Assembly (NCBI GenBank): GCA_023436765.1
Contig: JAEZHX010000068.1
Location: 1-8,059, forward strand
Source of the DNA: Bacillota bacterium
GTDB taxonomy: Bacteria; Bacillota; Clostridia; Lachnospirales; Lachnospiraceae
Reading direction: 5' to 3'
Length of the DNA stretch: 8,059 nucleotides
Part shown: positions 1-5,822 of the stretch, one piece after another
Layout: each line of letters opens with the position of its first letter
Numbering within the stretch: the first letter of the stretch is position 1
Position numbers and translations under genes: made by a program
Notes under the pieces: generated by a model
What the model was told of the DNA's origin: nothing
The model's database searches: none
Seen by the model: the letters and a program-made list of their open reading frames with translations, nothing else

Positions 1-60
1 ATCCAATATGATATCGAATTGATAACACAGACGGCGGCAGTTTACTTAACAATGGCGTGA
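1..60 (+). CDS. possible C-terminal tail of an upstream gene (partial)
   Basis: Frame 1 is open from the window edge to a TGA at 58-60 and encodes 19 residues ending in AVYLTMA. The other two + frames hit stops within the first 21 bases. The stop lies 68 bases before the GH1 start, a normal distance for the preceding gene of an operon. The fragment is too short to assign to a family, and an open stretch of this length can occur by chance, so this is only a plausible gene end. Confidence 0.3.
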   Translation: MQYDIELITQTAAVYLTMA

Positions 61-118
61 CTTAATTTAACCATGAGGGTTTTTCTTGAAACAGAGCTAC
101 AATATATTTTCACGAAAT

Positions 119-124
119 GAGGGA
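119..124 (+). promoter_or_regulatory. ribosome binding site deciding the GH1 start
   Basis: GAGGGA lies about 5-6 bases before the ATG at 129. The in-frame ATG at 117 has no purine-rich site upstream (the preceding bases are AT-rich, ending TTTTCACGAA) and overlaps this site, so translation more probably begins at 129. Confidence 0.6.
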
Positions 125-128
125 TGAC

Positions 129-1412
129 ATGGAGCTTAATTTTAAGGATTTGTCTTTGGGAGTGGCATCCGCCGCCACACAGATCGAAGGCGGAGAATGT
201 GAGTCTAATTGGAATGACTGGTATCGTAAAGGTAGAATAAAGGACCATTCCGATCCGGCCCGTGCTACGGATCATTATCGTTTGTGGCAGCAGGATGCGG
301 ATCTGATGGCTGAGATGAAGATCAAGCATTATCGCCTGGGAATCGAATGGGCTAGAATCTGTCCGAAGGAGGATGAAGTGGATCAGGCAGTCCTTGAGCA
401 TTACAGGAACGAGCTGCTTTATCTTCAGCAAAAGGGGATAAAGGTTTTACTTACGATCCATCATTTTACGAATCCGATGTGGTTTGAACGCAAAGGCGGC
501 TTCACGAAGAAGGAGAATCTGAAGTATTATCTCGAGTTTGTAGCTTTGGTCGTAAAAGCCTTTGGAGATATCGTTTCTGAGTACATAACAATCAACGAAC
601 CGAATGTATATGCAACGAACTCTTATTATTTTGGGGATTGGCCTCCGGGAGAGAAGTCCTTTGCCAAAGCGGTTACTGTAATGGCAAATATGTCTTACTG
701 TCACATCAAAGCATATCAGCTGATCCATTCTATGCGGGAAGAGCTGGGTTATCAGGATACGAAGGTGAGCTTTGCCCATCATGTCCGGGTATTTGATCCA
801 AGAAATCCTAAGAATCTCTGGCATCGTATCTGTGCCAGACTTCTGGAGCGATTTTTCCAGGGTTCGATTACCGAAGCGATGCTTACGGGTAGGTTTCAAT
901 GGCCATTAAAAAGACCGAAAGAAATTATCCCGGGTGAATACTGTGATTTTATTGCGATCAATTATTACACACGGACAACTGTATCGGGCTTTGGAGACGG
1001 CACGAAGCAGGATGCGCCGAAGAATGATCTGGGCTGGGAGATCTATCCCGAGGGATTGATACGCTGTACGGAGAAAGTATATCAGGTACTGGAACGCCCA
1101 ATCTATATCACGGAGAATGGAACCTGTGATAATCAGGATGCCTTCCGGTGCAGATACCTCTATGAGCATTTGAAGGTCATTACTGAATCAAAGCTACCCA
1201 TCTCACGGTATTATCATTGGTGCTTCTGTGATAATTTTGAATGGATTGAAGGTGAGAGTTCCCGCTTCGGACTCGTTCATGTGAACTATGAGACGCAGGA
1301 GAGGACTGTGAAGAGGTCCGGTGAGTTTTATACGAGAATGATCGAGCAGAATGGTGTCACACCGGAGCTTTATGAGCATTATGTGGAACCTCAACATTAC
1401 AAAGAAGGATAA
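129..1412 (+). CDS. GH1 beta-glucosidase (beta-glycosidase), cytoplasmic
   Basis: Retaining beta-glycosidase of glycoside hydrolase family 1, which releases non-reducing beta-linked glucose or galactose. From the ATG at 129 it is 427 residues, slightly short for the family (about 440-480). The N-terminal signature LGVASAATQIEGG contains the sugar-binding Gln (Q18). The acid/base Glu is E157 in TINEPN and the nucleophile Glu is E329 in ITENG. Near the C terminus, DNFEWIEGESSRFG carries the Glu-Trp pair (E371, W372) that contacts glucose O4/O6 in enzymes for non-phosphorylated sugars; 6-phospho-beta-glucosidases have a Ser/Lys/Tyr phosphate pocket there instead, so a bglA-type activity is unlikely. 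The segment HHFTNPMWF replaces the usual His-Trp with His-Phe. No signal peptide or membrane segment is seen, so it acts in the cytoplasm. Its stop is 12 bases before the GH36 start, indicating co-transcription. The exact aglycone is unknown; beta-galactosidase activity is possible. Confidence 0.93.
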   Translation: MELNFKDLSLGVASAATQIEGGECESNWNDWYRKGRIKDHSDPARATDHYRLWQQDADLMAEMKIKHYRLGIEWARICPKEDEVDQAVLEHYRNELLYLQQKGIKVLLTIHHFTNPMWFERKGGFTKKENLKYYLEFVALVVKAFGDIVSEYITINEPNVYATNSYYFGDWPPGEKSFAKAVTVMANMSYCHIKAYQLIHSMREELGYQDTKVSFAHHVRVFDPRNPKNLWHRICARLLERFFQGSITEAMLTGRFQWPLKRPKEIIPGEYCDFIAINYYTRTTVSGFGDGTKQDAPKNDLGWEIYPEGLIRCTEKVYQVLERPIYITENGTCDNQDAFRCRYLYEHLKVITESKLPISRYYHWCFCDNFEWIEGESSRFGLVHVNYETQERTVKRSGEFYTRMIEQNGVTPELYEHYVEPQHYKEG

Positions 1413-1418
1413 GGTGAG
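1411..1418 (+). promoter_or_regulatory. ribosome binding site supporting a TTG start
   Basis: AAGGTGAG overlaps the GH1 stop codon and sits 6-8 bases before the TTG at 1425. The first in-frame ATG is about 70 codons further on, inside conserved sequence, so TTG is the natural start. This arrangement suggests translational coupling between the GH1 and GH36 genes. Confidence 0.7.
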
Positions 1419-1424
1419 AGAACT

Positions 1425-3794
1425 TTGATTAAAGTTACCGATGACGTCTTCAGGTTAGATACCGAGCTTACGACCTATCTGTTTCGGAAGACAAAGTTTG
1501 GTCATTTAGAGCATGTTTATTACGGAAATCGATTAGGTGAATGTGATACTGCGGATAGCCTGTCGCAGAAGCGGTCCATTCAGGTTGGCAGCAGTGTTCT
1601 ATACAGTAAGGAGGATGAGGTATATTCTCTGGATAGTATGTGCCTGGAGTGGTCGGACAACGGGCGCGGAGACTATCGCCAAAGTCCGACGGAATTTGTG
1701 ATGCCCGATGGAAGCTTTATAACGGATTTCATTTACGATAGTCATAAGGTGCTGCAAGGGAGTGTACCGATGGATACCCTGCCATCTGCTTATGGTGGAG
1801 ATCAGACCTTGATGATCACCTTAAAGGATCAGTGTTTTCCGGTTTATATTGATTTATATTATTCTGTCTTTGAGCAGACTGATGTAATTACAAGAAGAGC
1901 TGTCATCAGAAGCGAATCGGAATCCCGGATAAACATCCGGCGTATCATGAGTATGACGCTGGATCTTCCGGATGAAAGCTTCCGGATGCATACTCTGGAT
2001 GGCGGATGGATTAAAGAGGCCAATTTACATATACGTCCTGTCGAATACGGAATTACCGTAAATTCTTCAACGACGGGTGCAAGCAGTAACCGTCATAATC
2101 CTGCTTTTCTGCTTTCAGAAGCAGATGCAAATGAAAACTATGGCGATGTATACGCCTTTAACCTGGTCTACAGCGGCAATCATTATGGCCTGGCAGAGAA
2201 AAGCGGTCGGGACTATGTCCGTGTCAGCATGGGAATCAATCCTCACTGCTTTGAGTGGACCCTGTTACAGGGGGAGAAGTTCGAAGCACCGGAATGCGTG
2301 ATGAGCTTCAGCAGCCGGGGATTGAATGGAGTAAGCCATCAGCTCCACGATTTTGTCAATGAGCATATCGTAAGAGGAGAGTACAAAAAGAAGGATAGGC
2401 CGATTCTGCTGAACAATTGGGAGGCTCATTTCTTCAAATTCAATGAAGGTAAGTTACTTAAGCTGGCCAAGGAAGCAAAGGAACTGGGAGTTGAGTTATT
2501 CGTTCTGGATGACGGTTGGTTTGGTAAACGTAATCATGATAAGGCGGGGCTGGGGGATTACTCAGTAAATGAGAAGAAGCTGCCCCATGGGATGAAAGCC
2601 TTTGCGGATAAGATCAGAGGCATCGGAATGGAGTTCGGTTTGTGGTTTGAACCGGAGATGGTGAATGAGGACAGTGAGCTATACCGGACACATCCCGAAT
2701 ATGCAGTGAAGCTGCCCGGTCGTCAGGCAGTTTACGGCAGGAATCAGCTGGTACTGGATCTGTGCCGGAAGGAAGTAAGAGATTATATCGTGGATCAGGT
2801 TACCCGTATTCTGGATGACGCAAAGATCAGCTACGTGAAATGGGATATGAACCGCCATATAGCGGAAGCCTTTTCTCCTGTTCTGCAAAACCAGGGAGAG
2901 TTCTATCACCGTTATATCCTGGGACTTTATGAGATACTGACGCGTATCTTTACCCCACGGCCTCATATCCTATTGGAGAGCTGCTCCAGCGGAGGTAACC
3001 GGTTTGATTTGGGGATGCTGTGCTTCAGTCCGCAGATTTGGTGCTCTGATGATACGGATCCGATCGAGCGCTTAAGGATACAGACCGGATTGTCCTATTT
3101 CTATCCGCTGTCGGTCATGGGGGCACATGTCTCGCAATCCCCGCATCAGCAAACCCTGCGGGAGACGCCCCTGGCCACCCGTTTCCATGTAGCTTGCTTC
3201 GGATGTCTGGGTTATGAGCTGGATCTGAAATATCTGACGCCTGAGGAAAGGAAGGATGTAGCGGATCAGATTGCCTTCTATAAAATGTATCGCAGAATCT
3301 TTCAATTTGGGAGGTTCTACAGAATGAAATCCTATAAAGAAAATAAGGTCCAATGGGAGGTGGTGAGCGAGGATGGTAAGACAGCTCTGACCGGTTTCTT
3401 TCAGACCTTAACAAAGGCTGCGGAAAGCAGTGACAGGCTGAGGGTTACCGGACTGAAGCAGGGAACCTATACGATCCGTACGAGGCCGCAAAGGCTTTAC
3501 ATCGAGAGGTTCGGAGGCTTGACAAAGCATATCCTTCCGGTGGAGTTAAACCCGGATGGAGTCATCCTGCGGATAGCGAACCGTCACTACAGTCTGAAGG
3601 ACTGTGTGGAGACCTACTCCTGTTCCGCAGAGGCACTGGAATCCGGGATTCCATTAAAGGAGCAGTTTATCGGTACCGGTTACCATGAAGGGGTCCGAAT
3701 GTTGGGAGATTTCGGATCCAATCTGTATATCACCGAGAGCACAGAGAAAGTACATGAGAAGATGACTGCAGAATACCAAGACTTGACAATGTGA
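1425..3794 (+). CDS. GH36 alpha-galactosidase, cytoplasmic
   Basis: Retaining alpha-galactosidase that removes terminal alpha-1,6-galactose from melibiose, raffinose, stachyose or related galactosides. The 789-residue protein (family about 720-750) has an N-terminal beta-sandwich (roughly 1-320, beginning with the family-like GHLEHVYYGNRLG), a TIM barrel (roughly 330-660) and a C-terminal beta domain. Barrel landmarks are LLNNWEAHFFKFN, VLDDGWFGKR (galactose-binding D362-D363), FGLWFEPEMV (W407), YVKWDMNRH with nucleophile D474, LESCSSGGNRFDLGML, and WCSDDTD with acid/base D542. The C-terminal part (IERFGGL, then GTGYHEGVRMLGDFGSNLY) follows a pattern I recall from clostridial GH36 enzymes, so the extra length looks native. 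Where most relatives I recall read LGDW, this one reads LGDY (Y379). There is no signal peptide. It initiates at TTG, directly follows the GH1 gene and precedes a MelB-like transporter, which supports an imported alpha-galactoside as substrate. The family is secure; the natural substrate is inferred. Confidence 0.96.
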   Translation: MIKVTDDVFRLDTELTTYLFRKTKFGHLEHVYYGNRLGECDTADSLSQKRSIQVGSSVLYSKEDEVYSLDSMCLEWSDNGRGDYRQSPTEFVMPDGSFITDFIYDSHKVLQGSVPMDTLPSAYGGDQTLMITLKDQCFPVYIDLYYSVFEQTDVITRRAVIRSESESRINIRRIMSMTLDLPDESFRMHTLDGGWIKEANLHIRPVEYGITVNSSTTGASSNRHNPAFLLSEADANENYGDVYAFNLVYSGNHYGLAEKSGRDYVRVSMGINPHCFEWTLLQGEKFEAPECVMSFSSRGLNGVSHQLHDFVNEHIVRGEYKKKDRPILLNNWEAHFFKFNEGKLLKLAKEAKELGVELFVLDDGWFGKRNHDKAGLGDYSVNEKKLPHGMKAFADKIRGIGMEFGLWFEPEMVNEDSELYRTHPEYAVKLPGRQAVYGRNQLVLDLCRKEVRDYIVDQVTRILDDAKISYVKWDMNRHIAEAFSPVLQNQGEFYHRYILGLYEILTRIFTPRPHILLESCSSGGNRFDLGMLCFSPQIWCSDDTDPIERLRIQTGLSYFYPLSVMGAHVSQSPHQQTLRETPLATRFHVACFGCLGYELDLKYLTPEERKDVADQIAFYKMYRRIFQFGRFYRMKSYKENKVQWEVVSEDGKTALTGFFQTLTKAAESSDRLRVTGLKQGTYTIRTRPQRLYIERFGGLTKHILPVELNPDGVILRIANRHYSLKDCVETYSCSAEALESGIPLKEQFIGTGYHEGVRMLGDFGSNLYITESTEKVHEKMTAEYQDLTM

Positions 3795-3812
3795 AAATTA
3801 AGAAAGCTTAAT
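3783..3812 (+). promoter_or_regulatory. candidate internal promoter before the transporter gene
   Basis: A perfect TTGACA (3783-3788), within the last codons of the GH36 gene, is followed after 18 bases by CTTAAT (3807-3812), which matches four of six bases of TATAAT. If active it would allow separate transcription of the transporter and downstream genes. The -10 is weak and the spacer long, so this is only a candidate. Confidence 0.3.
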
Positions 3813-3865
3813 CCGATACTTGGCAGTTCGCACTTAGAGAACGAGAGTGCAGGTGTAGGGATTAA
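3797..3865 (+). other. spacer with overlapping inverted repeats
   Basis: The GH36-transporter spacer holds three pairings. ATTAAG (3797-3802) pairs with CTTAAT (3807-3812) around a 4-base loop. TTAATCC (3808-3814) pairs with GGATTAA (3859-3865). Nested inside the second, GCACT (3830-3834) pairs with AGTGC (3846-3850). The first two share bases and so exclude each other, as in an attenuator or processing site. There is no U-run after any stem, so it is not a plain terminator. The stems are short and AT-rich and may be chance. Confidence 0.3.
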
Positions 3866-3890
3866 ATAATAAACGAAAGCATGAAGCCTG

Positions 3891-3897
3891 AAAGGAG
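3891..3897 (+). promoter_or_regulatory. ribosome binding site deciding the transporter start
   Basis: AAAGGAG lies 10 bases before the ATG at 3908. An in-frame ATG at 3881 lies upstream of this site and has no comparable site of its own. Starting at 3908 also places the conserved Asp at residue 19, exactly as in melibiose permease. Confidence 0.8.
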
Positions 3898-3907
3898 CCG
3901 CAGCTGT

Positions 3908-5263
3908 ATGAAAACAACGAATCATAATCGTTATACCTTTGGACTTGGCACGATAGGAAGGGATATGCTCTATTCCATCGTAAGCATGTACCTGATGTTT
4001 TACCTGACGGATATCTTAAATCTGCCGGATTCTACCATGTGGTGGATGACGGGAGCCTTGCTAATTCTTAGAATCTTTGACGCAGTGAACGATCCGATTA
4101 TGGGGTTTTTAGTTGACAACACCCATTCCCGCTTTGGTAAGTTTAAGCCCTGGATTATCATTGGAGGAATTATTGGGGGGTTCTTTACTGTTCTGCTTTT
4201 CTTTGATTTTGGTTTAACCGGAGCAGGCTATATTATCATGTTCATTGTAGTCTATCTGCTTTGGGATATCACCTATGGTGCAAATGACATCGCCTATTGG
4301 TCCATGCTTCCTTCCCTGACTCTCGACCAGAAGGAACGGGAGAAGACCGGCTCTTTTGCACGGATCTGTGCCAATATCGGAATGTTTACGGTTGTCGTTG
4401 GGATAGTACCGATTACAAATGCCTTAGGCGGGGACCAGAGGGCCTGGCAGATCACTGCTGTCGCTATTGTACTGATTACCTGGGCATTTCTCTGCTTTAC
4501 CGTATTCGGAGTGAAAGAAGATAAGAGTATTCAGGTAAAGCAGGAATCGACCTCTTTGAAGGAAATGTTCCGTATTCTGTTTAAGAATGACCAGCTGCTA
4601 TATACGGCAATATCTATGGCACTATTTATGATAGGGTACACTACTACTGCGAACTTTGGACTTTATTTCTTCAAATACGCTTATAAGGATGAGGGAATGT
4701 ACTCGATATTTGCTGCAATTCTCGGAGTCTCCCAGTTGGCGGCACTGGCAGTGTTCCCGTTGTTATCCAAGAAGTACAGTCGAAAGGTCCTCTATGCTTT
4801 TGCCACAGTACTGGTAGTAATAGGCTATGTGATATTCTTCTTCTCCCCCATGAATATGATCTTTATCGGAGCCTCCGGGATATTCCTCTTCGTAGGGGAA
4901 GCATTTATCCAGCTATTGATGCTGATGTTCCTGACGGATACGGTTGAATACGGGCAATGGAAGCTGGGTCATCGGAATGAGAGTATTAACTTCTCCGTGC
5001 AACCGTTCATCAATAAGATCGGCGGTGCGATTGCAAGTGGAATCGTTGGTGTTACCGCGATTATTTCCGGTATAAATTCCGCTGCTTCACCTGAAGAAGT
5101 AACTGAATCCGGCTTACTGATTATGAAGCTGGCAATGCTGATTTTACCCCTCATCTTTATCGTAATCGGTTATCTCGTCTACCGCAGGAAGTTTAAGATT
5201 GATAAGCAGCTGTTCGATCAGATTATTTCGGATTTGACTGCTCGGGGTGAGATTAAGAAGTAG
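3908..5263 (+). CDS. GPH-family sugar:cation symporter, MelB-like
   Basis: Secondary transporter of the glycoside-pentoside-hexuronide:cation symporter family (major facilitator superfamily), 451 residues, with about twelve hydrophobic segments by eye and a short basic cytoplasmic tail. It should import a glycoside with Na+ or H+ across the cytoplasmic membrane. Compared from memory with enterobacterial MelB, the sugar-site residues are retained: D19, D127 (MelB D124), W131 (W128) and R152 (R149). Also retained are cation-site residues D58, N61 and D62 (D55, N58, D59) and K370 (K377). The MelB cation-site T121 is Gly here (G124). The family loop DNTHSRFGKFKPW (70-82) is intact. There is no C-terminal IIA-like domain as in LacS, so direct PTS phosphorylation control is not expected. 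It lies between glycosidase genes and probably supplies their substrates unphosphorylated. An alpha-galactoside such as melibiose or raffinose is the best guess; a beta-glucoside or isomaltose-type sugar cannot be excluded. Confidence 0.92.
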   Translation: MKTTNHNRYTFGLGTIGRDMLYSIVSMYLMFYLTDILNLPDSTMWWMTGALLILRIFDAVNDPIMGFLVDNTHSRFGKFKPWIIIGGIIGGFFTVLLFFDFGLTGAGYIIMFIVVYLLWDITYGANDIAYWSMLPSLTLDQKEREKTGSFARICANIGMFTVVVGIVPITNALGGDQRAWQITAVAIVLITWAFLCFTVFGVKEDKSIQVKQESTSLKEMFRILFKNDQLLYTAISMALFMIGYTTTANFGLYFFKYAYKDEGMYSIFAAILGVSQLAALAVFPLLSKKYSRKVLYAFATVLVVIGYVIFFFSPMNMIFIGASGIFLFVGEAFIQLLMLMFLTDTVEYGQWKLGHRNESINFSVQPFINKIGGAIASGIVGVTAIISGINSAASPEEVTESGLLIMKLAMLILPLIFIVIGYLVYRRKFKIDKQLFDQIISDLTARGEIKK

Positions 5264-5280
5264 TATCTTGGAGGACTTCA

Positions 5281-5736
5281 ATGAGACATTTTGCAGTTAG
5301 TGGTGTAGTATTCATAGAGAATAAGGTTTTGCTTGTCAGGCATACCTACGGGATGGCCATAAACAAACTTTTAATTCCGGGAGGCCATGTGAAAGAAAAG
5401 GAACTGCCGACCGATGCTATCGTACGTGAGATATGGGAAGAAACAAAGGTTTTGACACAGGCCGAGTCCATTATTTCAGTACAATTCAAACCTGAGCAAT
5501 GGTGTATTATATTTAAAATGAGCTATCTATCCGGCATACCTGAACCGGATCACAGCGAGATTAGTGAGGTTATGCTGCTGACATTGGAGGAGGCTTTGGC
5601 CAGGGACGATATCACGCTGACAACCAGAGCCATTCTGGAGACCTTGAACTTAAGCAAGGTGAATGAACTGGCAGCCGGTACTTTCTGCCCATCCTCAGCT
5701 GATCCGGCTGAATATAGGATATTTGGTGTTTTATAG
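5281..5736 (+). CDS. Nudix hydrolase
   Basis: Small Nudix-fold pyrophosphohydrolase of 151 residues, a normal length. The family cleaves a nucleoside diphosphate linked to another moiety and needs Mg2+ bound by the box glutamates. The Nudix box spans residues 35-57: Gly35, Glu41, then REIWEETKV, with catalytic R49-E50 and metal-binding E53-E54. The usual Gly of the EExG pattern is Lys56, a permitted but less common variant. The N-terminal strand ending VLLVRH and the IPGGHV turn are typical. GGAGG at 5270-5274 lies 6 bases before the ATG, and the transporter stop is only 17 bases upstream, so it is co-transcribed with the sugar genes. No DNA-binding domain is fused, so it is not an NrtR-type regulator. 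The substrate is not predictable; hydrolysis of a sugar nucleotide or house-cleaning of an oxidised nucleotide are both possible. Confidence 0.88.
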   Translation: MRHFAVSGVVFIENKVLLVRHTYGMAINKLLIPGGHVKEKELPTDAIVREIWEETKVLTQAESIISVQFKPEQWCIIFKMSYLSGIPEPDHSEISEVMLLTLEEALARDDITLTTRAILETLNLSKVNELAAGTFCPSSADPAEYRIFGVL

Positions 5737-5810
5737 AGATGGCTCTATTTATCTGTTGTTACATGATAAGAATCTGAAGCTTTGCGCTATCCAAAACAAT
5801 AAGAAAGAAC

Positions 5811-5817
5811 AGGAGAG
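5811..5817 (+). promoter_or_regulatory. ribosome binding site of the GH13 gene
   Basis: AGGAGAG ends 5 bases before the ATG at 5823. This strong, well-placed site supports translation from 5823, and therefore inclusion of the N-terminal extension in the protein rather than initiation near the catalytic domain. Confidence 0.75.
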
Positions 5818-5822
5818 ATACA

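Noticed and set aside
61..116. Promoter for the operon in the short spacer before GH1
   Set aside because: TTGAAA (86-91) and TACAAT (98-103) are present but only 6 bases apart, and no other pair has acceptable spacing. The promoter is more likely upstream of the window.
117..131. ATG at 117 as the GH1 start
   Set aside because: It lacks an upstream ribosome binding site and overlaps the GAGGGA that serves the ATG at 129. The four extra residues RDD-type leader add nothing conserved.
2077..3414. Several antisense or out-of-frame open stretches inside the GH36 gene
   Set aside because: They have no ribosome binding sites or recognisable motifs, and they lie wholly within a gene whose sequence is fully explained by GH36.
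3881..3907. ATG at 3881 as the transporter start
   Set aside because: The strong AAAGGAG lies downstream of it and serves the ATG at 3908. The later start matches the length of the MelB N terminus.
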